Of a stretch of 64,000 nucleotides of DNA, positions 24,711-36,335 are shown piece by piece. The translations under genes and the position numbers were made by a program. The stretch's first letter is position 1. The number at the start of each line of letters is the position of its first letter. The stretch spans positions 4,457,178-4,521,177 of the forward strand of contig NC_083598.1 in NCBI RefSeq assembly GCF_020882245.1, read 5' to 3'. The notes below the pieces were generated by a model, which did no database searches, was not told where the DNA came from, and worked only from the letters and a program-made list of their open reading frames with translations. The DNA is from Rhopalosiphum padi. Taxonomy: Eukaryota > Arthropoda > Insecta > Hemiptera > Aphididae.

Positions 24711-25180
24711 ATACATAAGTAGACTCCTTTCCCCATTAAAATAACCGTCCTTTGTACGACGACAGTGTAACTTCAGGATAACAACAAATGGGCGTAACGA
24801 CATTCCGGAAATCGTTATGTGCGTCTATAGGTATACCTATATGTACATATTATACGTATACGGGGAGTGAAAAAAAGAGACATTTACACCAGTTTAGAAT
24901 AATAATAATATGTTTTCCGCGTTTTTTGATGAATAACATATATCTATATATAATACATCAAGGAGAAGGGATATTCTACATTATGATCTTGTCATTTTGA
25001 TGTGGTGAAGGTCGGTCAAACGAGTACGGCTTAAATTAATTTATTATATCATAGACAGTCGTATATTATTCTTCCAATAAACTCATCGGTTCATCGACTA
25101 TCGACAGCTTTCTTAGTATAACGTTTCAATTATGTGTAAAGCATAATAGGCTTATAATTTTAGATTGTGAACGGAGCCAT
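23803..25180. other. A/T-rich stretch, no supported gene
   Basis: Frames on the minus strand at 23940-24176 and 24399-24803 were examined. The first has no domain and the second runs through a TA microsatellite. A CpG patch lies around 24540-24660. Confidence 0.4.
24681..24707. repeat. (TA)n microsatellite
   Basis: Uninterrupted TA dinucleotides. Confidence 0.9.
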
Positions 25181-25900
25181 GAATGATATGTGTGTGTGTC
25201 TGTGTGTGTGTGTTATTTTTTGCGTATAAACTATAAATAGTTTAAAAAAAAATGCTTCGATTTTCAACTTTGAAGGTGTTTTCTGATAACAAATTGGACC
25301 TAGTAAAGTATTGAGTTGAAGAATAAAAATCTAAAGTACTTTTCAAAATACGAGGGAATAACAATTTTTTTTTTGGTTTAACTTAAAAACAAATATTCGA
25401 AATACTAGAAAAGTTCACGAAATGTTTATGTTAAAATTTCCAACATACAATATAATTTTAAAAGTATTTCAACTATTTTGAATCTTTTTGACTTGAAAAT
25501 TTTGTAAAAATACATATACAAGATCCCACATACGTTTTTATTATATCCATAAAAGAACATTTTAATGTTTGAAATGCATGTGGGTATAATAATTAATACG
25601 AAAAATTTGGGTAAAATCTATGAAAATCACTTGGATTTGAAAAATTTTTTGCAGTTGAAAGTTTATAAAATGTGTTTTTTATAGTTAAGGCTTCAAAATA
25701 TATTAATATGATTCTCGTGATTATTTTATACTGAAACCAAAATATCAAAAAATATTCTAAGCATAATTTTTTTAAGCTTTTTAAGTTCAAATTTAGACTA
25801 AATTGTTAATTTAAAGTTAATTTTTAGAGATTTTAATATTTTTTTTTGTTACAATGTTGGAGATCTTTAACGCATCGTATCGAGTTTTAAATTCACATCC
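25181..25900 (-). repeat. Unclassified dispersed family, minus-strand copy
   Basis: Opens with (TG)n and a TTTGCGTATAAAC segment that corresponds in reverse to the GACAGACGC + CA-tract end of the copy at 55956-57040. It then runs through ATGCTTCGATTTTCAAC and long A/T-rich blocks. The GGTACC end is not detectable, so the copy is truncated. Assignment rests on the end structure and my memory of similar aphid repeats. The right boundary is approximate. Confidence 0.48.
25189..25213. repeat. (TG)n microsatellite
   Basis: TG dinucleotides with one TC interruption, at the end of the dispersed repeat copy. Confidence 0.88.
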
Positions 25901-26425
25901 AAAATTATATTATATTATAATACAATAATAGATTAATATAATATAATGTATTGTACTTTGCGATTGGAACAACTTTTCGTCACTATGAACATGATGCATT
26001 ATGCGATCATGATTCTGTACGACTAAGTAAAAAGATATAAAAATAATATTAATACATTTTTTAGTCGTTAAACTGATTTTCTTTACTCTATATTAATTGT
26101 ATCGTTAATCGTTTTACACTTTTGCCACTCTACGCGTTTGTGTTTAGTCGACAAGCACCTATGATACAAATATTGAAACACGAATTTTTTTTTTTATCAT
26201 AGTCGATAATAACTTATCATATTTTTCGAGACCGTTAAGAAAACCGCATCGGAGGTTATCATCACTTCAGCGGAGAATTACTTTGGTATAACTATTAATT
26301 ATGGTTTAAACGTATGGCGGCCTCAGTCATGCACTGCACACATTATTATTATTATTGGACTGCACTAGGTCAACGCAAAGTGGACCGTTATTATTATTGT
26401 TTTGTGTGTTTTTCGTGTCTGAAAA
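25901..26425. other. Linker with ATT microsatellite
   Basis: A/T-rich, with GGCGGCCTCAGTCATGCA near 26316, which contains an initiator-like TCAGTC, then ATT units near 26343. A TTTAAA lies only 20 bases upstream of the initiator, so no promoter is called. Confidence 0.35.
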
Positions 26426-26548
26426 ATGCTTGCAGATGTAATTTGCGATCTAGTCAGTGCCCTGAACCGAACACGTCGTCGTTATTATCGTCACCTTGAT
26501 AAAATCAAGGTCGAAAAACGCAAAATATGTTTTATGGATATCTCATGA
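26426..26548 (+). CDS. Candidate micropeptide ORF (40 codons)
   Basis: ATG at 26426 (context GAAAAATGC) opens MLADVICDLVSALNRTRRRY, followed by a lysine-rich segment and TGA at 26546-26548. The composition is even and helical-looking, with a hydrophobic N-terminal third and a basic remainder. Alternatively, TGCTTGCAG at 26434 is a well-formed acceptor after a T-rich tract, making this a 3' exon in the same frame. No family is recognised and the length is within chance range. Confidence 0.25.
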   Translation: MLADVICDLVSALNRTRRRYYRHLDKIKVEKRKICFMDIS

Positions 26549-29500
26549 GACGGCTCGAACTTTAAAATGTCTTGAATATTATTTAGTGATCAAAAAAAAA
26601 GAAGAACATTTTCGTTTCTTCTTTTTTTTTTTCTAAGGTTTAAATATAAATATTTTTATAATTGAAGTATAATTTTAAATTTAATTTTAAAAACAGATAA
26701 ATTTTAAATTTTAGAAGAATAAATCAATATAGTAAGTATATATTGATGTTTCTTTACTTAGCATATATTATATACAAAACAATAACAATAGATACCATTG
26801 TTTCAGATATAATATATTGGTCAGCCATTGACTTCTGAGACGGTGACACATAAAACTACTATTCCTTTAGCAAAAACTGATGTGTAGCGCTCCAAACGGT
26901 AATATCATGATGAACCATAAACCAACGATTATAATTTGCATTTATGTATTTGTATATAAACTATAAAGTCAATTATAAATGCCGACAACGTTAGAACGCA
27001 AGTAGTTATTTTTCACAGCCGTCTTATAAAGTCATTTTGTCGATCAATTTGAAAGCATTTTATCATATTTCAGAACGACGAACTACTAAGCGTATCTTAA
27101 GAATCGTAAAAGATACCTTACAAACGCGGCATTGTAAAATAAATCATGCTTTGACGCAAAAAATGTAGGTATGGCTATTTGAATGATACAATTAAAAAGC
27201 ATTTTAAGTTTTAACATTAATTAGTTAACATTTTAGGAGACTCCGCATTTATAATGTTGTATAGAATCGCTGCAGATAAATCCTTTCGATCAGTTTTTTC
27301 TGCATTGTCGTACACAATATTAAATATGATGTACATATAATACTGAGTTTATGGTGTCGTATATATATGTATGTGTGTGTGTGTGTGTGTGTGTATGAAG
27401 ATCAAATACTGAGCGAAAGCGTTACATTTTTTCTACTCTCCTTATCTAATATACTGTATTTGACTAAGTCACCTTAAATTCCAAAACTTATCTGACCATT
27501 ATTTTTTTCTATCTTTTTTTTTTTTGTACGAGCTGCGTCAGGAGAAGTGCGTTTTGTTGGTCGGTATCTGTTTAGTCTATAATACAAAATATGTGTGTGT
27601 GAAGCAATCTCTTATTTGTTCATCGTGTGTGTACGAGTTTTTGTCCTTAGGAAATATATGTATTATTTGTATAATATGTATATAATATATATTATATATA
27701 CATATATTATACTCGTACTCGAACGCCACAATCTCACACAAAGGTTTATTTGCTACAATATAATATAACTTACGAAATCCTTTAAGACCGCGAGTTATCA
27801 AGAATATAATAAACATATTATAATATATTATAACATATTATTTCATAAAGATTTCACTAATTTATAATTAATTTATATTTGTTGTGAACTTAAGAAGTAA
27901 TGTTACTTACGTATGTAAATACATTATACCAGTCGTTCATTAATAAAATTTCGTTTCTGTTTATTATTAATTTTTATACGCTGTGAGAGTCTTATATTAT
28001 ATATATTACTTTATATAGACATTTCAAATTTAATTCAGCCCAGTAAAAGTGAACGAATTTATAATATATTGGTTTTCTATCAGTTTTATATTATTAAACA
28101 ATTGTAATAGTACTCGTAATTTTTTGTTAGTATAATAAATAATAACAATATGATCTTGTGGAGGCTCAACGGCGTATCCTTAATATCAGTTGTGATAGGA
28201 TTTTCTAATGTATACATACTATATAATATCTATGTAGGTACAGTGTACACATAATATTCTTATGCATCGCTATTTACTACAGTGGAATACCCCGTTTTAT
28301 CTTAAACCATTTTGAATTTTCATAACTCGTTAACCGAGTACGCAAACATGTTAAGAATTCCTTTAGGTGCCTAGTTAGACAATAGTTTAGGGTAAATAAG
28401 TTTCTTTATGGTTTACACACGCCACAGCCATCCACCACCACCTACCACCAAACATTTAAATAGTTCATAATATTATGGTCCGCGGACATTCTATACCTAT
28501 ACAATATCTGTAGACTGTAGAGCATATAATTTAATAATGCAAGGTAAATTCATAACATTTTAAATTTAATTCAAATGTATTAATCGAAATAAAAAGTGAA
28601 ATATTTAACATGTTTAATTAAATTAATTAATTAATATTTATTTATTTATATAGTATACCTATTACATACATAAAAATCGTGACTTCAATAAAAGTTTAAC
28701 TTATCATTTAACATTATCGTGTGTACACAAAATGTATCTGAATCGGAATGTCTTTAACAATTTAAATAAAGTCTGCAATGTTGCATATTTGCAATTAGAT
28801 GCAGTAGTAATTTCAAATATGTGTTTTCAAACAAACATGAATTCAGAAACAGTACTACATAAACAGTAAGTCAACAATTTGTGTTTAAACATCATAATAT
28901 TTAATTAAATTAATTATAATAATAATAATAATATATTATTATATATTTTAATACTTAATATTGTGTTTAAAATATGTTTATAAAATGAATGTAGTTATAA
29001 TAAACCTATTTAATAACGAGACGTGTTAATTTTATCAGATAATTATAGATATCATTTTATTTTAAAGAATCCTTCCAAAATATTGCAGTATTCTACGAGC
29101 TAAACGGCGGGCTTAACTCTGATGGTTATCGCGGTTTTCCTTACCGACACAACGCAGACGTAAAATATTTTATTTAACTCTTTGCTCATGAAATAAAACG
29201 CGTTCGTGTTATTAGTTGTCTGATTAGGTATTATGTATATTATATTAGGTACATTGTTTTAAACAGTATAGTACTTAAGACAGTTAACAACATTGAATTA
29301 CATCTTTATAATATATTTTATGTGTCCTACGTACGCGAGTAACGATCAAAGATCTTTGGACAGTAAACCACAACTAATTGAACGGTCCAGCAACCATCGT
29401 GCTACAACTCTTTAATTTATATTATTTTATTATAAACTCACCATCTATAACACATACGCTTTTTATCGGCGAAACATCTCGCTGGACGGGCGTACGGTAG

Positions 29501-30120
29501 TGGCTAGAAAATAAGTAAATTATTATAATTATTATTATTATTATTTTATTACGTAATAAAAGGTACTATAGGTACTGCCTAAACTGCAAGGGGGAGTAAA
29601 TAAATTATTCGAATAGTCAGTCAGTAGTCTGTGAGCTACGGTTTGATCTATGAATCCACGTCAAACGGTATAATAAAATTATATCTACACGATTAACGAC
29701 CGCAGATTTGGAATGTACCCGTTTAGACAGTGGAATTTTGGATTTTCAAATCATTTAACGTGTACAGTTCAATATTTAAAGGGAGACCTCGAGGCTAGTA
29801 TTGCATAGTTTTTACTGTTTTTGTGCAGTTTATACGTCATATATGTTGTTGTCCTAAAATTTTAAGATAGGTAACAAAAAAAACAGATTAAATACTTGAA
29901 TTTGTGGGTCACTCTTCTTCTCAACAAATCAATGTCTATAATATGTCGTCAAAATAATAAAAATTTAAATTTTTCAAATGTTTTTTTTTTTTTTTTAGAA
30001 AATCAATCTTAATTTATGGCGCAATATGCTTTAATTTTAACAAAATGTTAACTAAAAATTAGTAAATCATACTATGAAATTGTAATATATTTACAATATT
30101 GTCTGAAGGTTATATTAATA
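26549..30120. other. Long A/T-rich non-coding stretch
   Basis: About 3.5 kb without a supported gene. It holds a GT microsatellite, an AT-only palindromic stretch near 27670-27712 capable of a long hairpin, TTAATTAA runs near 28616-28640, and ATT units near 29528-29546. Confidence 0.45.
27372..27394. repeat. (GT)n microsatellite
   Basis: Uninterrupted GT dinucleotides. Confidence 0.9.
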
Positions 30121-30252
30121 CTACCTAGTTACCACCACATGCATAGTATCAACTACATACCTGGTATTAATTACATATCTTGTTAGAATTGCATACCTGG
30201 TCACAACCACAAACCGATAACAACCACATACCTATAGTTACTACTTACAACC
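30121..30252. repeat. 18 bp minisatellite, about seven units
   Basis: Successive units align without gaps at 30121, 30139, 30157, 30175 and 30193, and with a one-base contraction at 30211 and 30228. The consensus is close to ATACCTGGTATCAACTAC. The period is a multiple of three, so a frame through it would repeat a six-residue motif, but no open reading frame spans the array. Unit divergence indicates an old array. Confidence 0.78.
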
Positions 30253-31379
30253 AGGTTGATTCTTCAAAACAATAAAAACATCATAAAATAATATTTGTGT
30301 AAAAAATTTAAAATGTGTACACTCTATTGTCCTAACAAGTGCTTCAAAAAAACTGATTATTATTATAAAATTTCAAAGTAGAGTGTACGAATTTTTTTTT
30401 ATAAAATCACATAATATAATAATTGCATGTTTTAAAGACAACAATTTTAATTATTTACCTTTTTTCCCCTCTTGACTATACCTACTTTATTTTTCAAGTT
30501 CAGAAATTAACTCGCAAATCCTTGTATTTATTAACTTGCTTAATATTGGTGAAGATAATGAGTCGCTACGCCAAAGTGGGTGGGTCAGCTTCACGTACTT
30601 TCTGTTTGTCATATTATTAAAAATATCATCTTGTAGACGTACAAATAAATCATTTTATTTTTAGTTTTTAATGTTATTATTGTGTCATATTTATAACTTT
30701 AATAAATTAATTTTCATTGTTTTATTTTTTAATTTATTCCATAATTAGTAAAAAAAAAAAACAAGGTCAATAAAATGTAACCAATTTAAATCATATTTAT
30801 TTATCGTTTTAAACACAGTAAGTTTACTAATGTCCCTCGTAATTTGTAGCAGCAAACCCTCGTATAATAATATATCCAATCGAGAGAAAAAAATATAATG
30901 TGTATTATTATATAGCTAGTATAAGAACTGTTAAACTTTATATTGCATAGGCCACGGATGAGAGACAGAGAGAGTACTGTTCGCGATGGCCTCGCCGCGA
31001 TGTGACGTAACAACCCTCTCAACAATACGTTGCGGCAACATAGACAAAACGACAACATTTTCTTTCATTTCGAAGTCTCTTATGTATTTTATCGTTTTAA
31101 ATTCGTTGCTCTGGTCGCCCATCTGTCTACACTCATGAAACGAGTATTATAAATATTTTTATATATACTATATTTGTATGTTATAAGTTATAACATTATT
31201 GTATTCACGATAGGCACGCAGACCCTCCGGGTATGCGAATGCTTTGCAATTATATATTAGATAAATGGAAGATTAGAGAGCCATCCTAATCGGTTTTCCG
31301 GTTGTAGAATTATTGTTTAAAATATTTTATAGCTTAAACCTATTAAAATGGTAAAATTATTGTTGCCTAACACAAATAA
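30253..31379. other. Non-coding stretch
   Basis: A/T-rich. A short GC-richer patch near 30955-31050 carries overlapping minus-strand frames without family resemblance. Confidence 0.4.
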
Positions 31380-31920
31380 AATATTATATTTGGTATTTGA
31401 TTCAGTTAACGTTCAAAATTGTATTTTAATACAAATACAAATACTTTCATTCAGTAATTATTTAAAATGCATTTAAAATACCTTTAACGAAATGTGTTTA
31501 AGAACAAATACGAGTAATTTGAATGTATTTCAATACTTTTAAGATGGCTGTTATGTACAATTTTAATTTTACCTACCTATTAAAAAGTACACGTTATAAA
31601 TGTATAAGATTGTAGGTGAATAAATTTATTTTGGAATTATTACTAATTACTAATTTAAAACTATAATATCACATTTAAACATGGTTATAGTTTAGAACAC
31701 TGATCTACCTAATAAAAATAAATAAAAAAATTGGCAAATAATTCTTTAGAATTTTGAAAAATATTTATGTATAAGTATTTGATTTTCAAATACAAACAAT
31801 ATGTCCAGGACAATATTTAAAATGTTTTATGAATATTTAATATAAAAAGTACTGTTCAAACTATAAAAGTATCAATTTAAATAATTTTACACAAATACTT
31901 TACATGGCTAAGTATTAGGT
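31380..31920. repeat. ATTTGTATTT-rich transposon remnant
   Basis: Many repeats and inversions of the words TATTTGTATTT / AAATACAAATAC (near 31425-31440, 31768-31790 and 31880-31900) are spread over about 500 bp. This resembles insect hAT-like repeats built from ATTTGTATTTAAATAC words. Termini and target duplication were not resolved. Confidence 0.35.
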
Positions 31921-34182
31921 ACCTAACCTTACCTAATCTATACATATACAATCACATACTTATATTATTATACTTTAAACTATTAAAAAATATGTACTGT
32001 TAAATTTGTTTTTCATTAATTGTGAGTATATACTATATATACTTCATGTTTATTTTGGATGTATTACGTGCCGGGTCATGGTAACATGTTTTAATTGTTA
32101 AAAAAACATAATATGAACCTTATCCTAAAATTTATCCGAATTGTATACTTATTTAGGTATATATATATTATGTTTTGTATACAGCAGCAAAATTACAAAA
32201 ATTTCGTATGTACAAGACGTAATTCCGTCGTCAGTGCCCAGAAAGAAGAACGAACGGGTAAACATCCGTTTTTTAGTTATACAGGTCAGACGATCACGTC
32301 CGTGGTTTACACATGTATATAATACAGTACACATATGTATAATATACGACGGGACACACTTCTATAAACGGCCTCGACGAACAATGTAATTCATACTCGA
32401 AATACACGAAATATTACACGTAGGCCTCGTTGTTGATGACACGTACAGATACACGAGTTTGGCTAAATTTCTTACACGAGTTATAAAACATTATATTATT
32501 ATGTATAAATAAGGATAAGTAGTACACTAAAAAGTAATAAATAATATATAATAATAATAATAATATTATATCAAATATAAATCATAATACTTTATACTCT
32601 TAAAATTACCATCATATGTATTATCCGCGAGTATTGTCAATAATCCTTAGTACATTAAGGTCATAGAGCTTATTAACATGGTCATTTTAGTTCATATCTT
32701 ATATGTTAATAATTTAAAAAATATATAGATAGTTCTCATTTGCATAACAAAAGTTTGTGTCGCCTCGGGACAATAAAATGATATTCAAAATCTAAGTCAT
32801 TAAAAAATACACATAATAAGTCTTCGTGTATAGTCAAAAAATCTAAAAACTAGAAATTAAATTAAATTAATTAATATTATTAAAGGAAAAATATCGATAA
32901 TAAAATCCGTGGATGGTTGATATGATAACAATTTAATAATTTTTAAATAGTATATCAAAATGATATTCATTTAAATTCTAAATTATACATACATTTTTAT
33001 TGCAATTATTGTTATCGACTAGACGCGTTCGACGTATTGTTCGTACTTTGATCGTATAATAATAATAATAATATCATTAACGGTGACGTACATCCACCTA
33101 CATATTTATTAAAATCAATTGATGATTTACATAATATAATATTTGATGAAAGTCTTTCGAACAGGGGAGTCGATAGGTGTAAACTGTTTGTAACATTGAA
33201 ACGACGAAATATGTCGTGGACCTGCGTTTTTGATTTCCGGCCCCACTGAGTTCAACCCTCCCCCCCAACACCCGTTTGTAGTGTCTAGACCGTCACAACA
33301 ATACTGTATAATTACTACGTATTACAAATCACGATATTTTAATATATACCGACCAAACGGTGTCCGGTCGAGGTCGGTGGCGGCGGCGGTGACGACACAC
33401 ATTTCGCGAGTTCCGCCTTGAACTCGCAACGACGGCGACGGCTGAACAGCGGCCGGTGACCTTGAACGTTATTTTTTTTCATATTTTATTATACACTAGA
33501 AAAATATTTTATACCAAATAATGCAGATGATGATAGTAATAATAATAATATATCACATCGCAGTGTCGCATAATTGTATCATATCATATGCAACATATTA
33601 AGCAGTATTTAATAATATTTAATAATAAAATACGCTTCGTCCTAAAAAAGGGTCAATTTAAAAAAAAAATATTTCAGCCGATTTGAGGTAGCCAGTTCCT
33701 ACGTCAGAAATACACGATCACAATAATATTCACATAGCTATTATAGCTGTACAAGCCGGCCGTATCACCATCATACAAAGAAAGATTAAATATAAACTGA
33801 TGCGCATTAGGTGTATTTCGGTTTTGGCGTAGTTTGCCTAAGTTTGCGGTAAAATCGGCATCGATACACCTCGCTTTTTGAACTAATTCGACCGAGAGAA
33901 GAAATTCGTCTATCTCTAAAAAATAATATCTGAAATATTCGTAAAAGTCGGTAATATAATATAGTTTTTGATTATATAAAATTCAAACACATTTTCATTT
34001 AAATACGTATATTATATTATATAGATTAAAAAGTCCCTTTTTATTGTTACCAATATATAAATCAAATGTTATACAAACAAAAGTATTCAATTATCGTGAA
34101 TAAAAACTAAATTTTTGAGTGAGTCGTAGTCCTATAGTAATTTATATAAAATATAATAATACATATGATTCGAAAAACAAAT
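31921..34182. other. Non-coding stretch with a small CpG patch
   Basis: A/T-rich overall. A CpG-rich patch at about 33355-33470 (GTGGCGGCGGCGGTGACG) lies next to a C run near 33249-33265 and could be a regulatory island. No start site or exon is definable. The frames at 32095-32389 overlap on both strands and are not convincing. Confidence 0.4.
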
Positions 34183-34270
34183 CTATAAACACTCCTCGAA
34201 TTTCAAGGAATATTTGAGCAAAGTGTAGTGCCAATTGGTTTAATAGTATCTGAGATTACCGCACAATAAT
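34183..34270 (+). repeat. Dispersed repeat fragment, matches 15287-15372
   Basis: Carries CTCGAATTTCAAGGAATAT, CCAATTGGTT and GATTACCG in the same order as the copy at 15287-15372. It is followed by a GTCC tetranucleotide run, a common neighbour of such repeats. Confidence 0.62.
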
Positions 34271-34318
34271 CATATTTTAGGTTTCTCACATAAGTTTAGC
34301 ACACCATACAACCCATTG

Positions 34319-34343
34319 TGCCGTCCGTCCGTCCGTCTTTCCG
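34319..34343. repeat. (GTCC)n microsatellite
   Basis: GTCC units ending in GTCTTTCCG. Confidence 0.85.
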
Positions 34344-34454
34344 TTAGTTACCTACCGGCACGTACGATATTCGTATTTGCGATTGTTTGTATTAAGATTT
34401 ATAATGGTTCTATTCAAAGTAATTTCATATTTCATACTAACCTGCAGTATTAAA

Positions 34455-35020
34455 ACAAGAGGGTACCGCTTTGCTGTACAATGGTGCGGGTTTCGTGTGG
34501 GTTACTGCAGTAGTCTTAATGGATGTGTTAAATTTGAATTCAATGATAGTAAATGATTTATATTACATTATATTAAAAGCAATATTCTGAGTAGAGACTG
34601 TAGGCTGAGGCTGACAGATTGTTTCCGTTATAAGCACATTTCATGATATTATGTGTTTTGGCAATATTATTGAAGTATATAATTTGCTTTACTATTAGTA
34701 TATTGTGGTAGGTTGATTTAATTGCTGCCTAAAATATTACATTATGTATTATAATAATATTAATATTGAATTATTATAATAGTATAACATATATATATAT
34801 ATATATATACGTTGTACTATATTATAATATTGGTTTATTATTAACTTATGATTTAATACCGCGCTTTAATGTATAATATGAATAGGTTCATGGTTTAAAT
34901 AGGTAATAGAAATTCATAAGTTTAAGTACAAATAATGTTTTTGAATTATAACAAAATAACAAACATCGTTATTCTTCGTTAAAATATACTAAATTTGAAC
35001 TGAAAATGTCTAAAAAAAAA
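34455..35020 (+). repeat. Unclassified dispersed family, 5' half copy
   Basis: Shares with 55956-56520, in order: GGTACCG-TCTGCTGTACA, GTGTTAAATTT, ATTCTGAG, GGCTGACAGAT, ATTATGT-TTTTGG, GTGG-TTGA-TTAATT and TTATAACAAAATAA-CAACATCG. This co-linearity over about 560 bp proves common origin. It is non-coding. The GACAGACGC + CA-tract end is absent here, so the copy is truncated. The next element begins about 80 bp downstream. Confidence 0.78.
34790..34809. repeat. (TA)n microsatellite
   Basis: TA dinucleotides inside the dispersed repeat copy. Confidence 0.85.
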
Positions 35021-35099
35021 TATCTTACCTTATTGTTTAATATGGAGTTATAAATAAAATATATAATATTGGATTTATTGTTTATTATACTTATTTGAC

Positions 35100-35485
35100 C
35101 ATTATAAAAATTATAATATTAATAACTAACATTTTAAACTCACCAAAACCTCTTTATCTTCCAAATTATTCTGGACTAATTATCCTTAATATACACACTA
35201 CGAATAATTAAATAAATCAATAACTATTTGTTCGAATTTTTATTTTGATACTTCAAAAGTTTTAGAAAATTACTAGCTAAACGGTTTACTGTAGAAAAAA
35301 AAGGAGGTTTCTCATTTGAAAAATAGAAGTTTGAATCTCCATATGTTACTCTTTATAGACGAATTATCGTGAATTTTAAAATACGGCCTTTAAGTATATT
35401 TAAAAATTCCAGTTAGCAGATTTCGAATAACTGTATTATTAATGAAACAAGAGGGCAGTATGCTTTGTGAATCATTCTGTATATA
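35100..35485. mobile_element. TACAGGGTGATTC family, right-half copy E
   Basis: The reverse complement of the right end reads TATACAGAATGATTCACAAA. Inward it matches the right half of copy A block by block: GGCC-TATTTTAAAATT, CAAACTTCT-TTTTC-AAT and TCAAAATAAAAATTCGAA. The left terminus is not recognisable, so the left boundary is approximate. It lies just after the dispersed repeat copy, forming a small transposon cluster. Confidence 0.65.
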
Positions 35486-36249
35486 AAGGTATAACATATT
35501 AACCATATTATACCCATACAATATCGTGCGACGCCATGACCGCTGACGATTTAAATAAACGAATGGTAGGTCGCGACGCCGACTGCGAAATTTTGGCGGG
35601 AACGTTCTCGCTCCCTCCCTCCTTCCTGCAGGTCGTTTGCACTCGCCGACGCTCACGTGGTAATATTTTCCCGCGCAATAGTTCATAATAATAAAATTAT
35701 ACGCAATACTCCGCCGGTTTTTTTGTCATTTACTAGCACAATATAATACATATACATACTGTTTTCATAATATTGTGCATTTATTACGGTTATTCGCTTG
35801 AGCGACGGTCAGTCAGGTTAATTTTTTTTTTACGTGTCTAGACAAAATTAGACGATATAAATAAAATAATAATCAACTTTTGGATGAACAGTTTTACTGA
35901 AACACACAGTTATCGTTCGATCGTTCGCGTAGGTAGATGTTGATGAGTGTTGACACCACAATTATTATACATAATATCATATCTGTCCATTGTGATTTAT
36001 TATTTTATAATATCACGTTGTCACGGTATATACCTATTAGTATATTGCTTACGAACAAAATATTAAGCATTTCTTGTTGGCAGAAACTGCTTTTTCGTGC
36101 GAATAACCTCATTCCGGTGCAGTATTAATATTAGTATTCGATTTAAAATTTTTTGCACTGTATTAAAATACTACCTACTATTATTGTAGAACATTTGTTA
36201 CTGCGTTTTGATAGATAGTGATCATTTCGTTTAAAACGCCGAGCGCAGA
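35486..36249. other. Non-coding stretch
   Basis: A CpG-richer patch at 35530-35660 (CTCGCTCCCTCCCTCC near 35608) is covered only by a composition-driven minus-strand frame. No gene supported. Confidence 0.4.
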
Positions 36250-36335
36250 CATTAGATTAGATTTAAGTGTTGAACCCGCTCCTGCATGTATACAAGAGGA
36301 AGTTCTGCAGCGTATATGGTTTGGAGATTTCTGCT
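36250..36335 (+). CDS. Candidate internal exon, unknown protein
   Basis: An AG at 36248-36249 (GAGCGCAG|AC) precedes a frame reading DIRLDLSVEPAPACIQEEV and then LQRIWFGDF. It ends one base into a codon at the donor TGCT|GTAAGTTTT. The frame is open from 36215 to a stop at 36356-36358. The sequence is protein-like and GC-richer than its surroundings, but the acceptor lacks a good pyrimidine tract and no family is recognised. Confidence 0.22.

Noticed and set aside
24399..24803. 134-codon minus-strand frame
   Set aside because: It runs through a TA microsatellite (repeating Ile-Tyr) and overlaps another frame; no domain.
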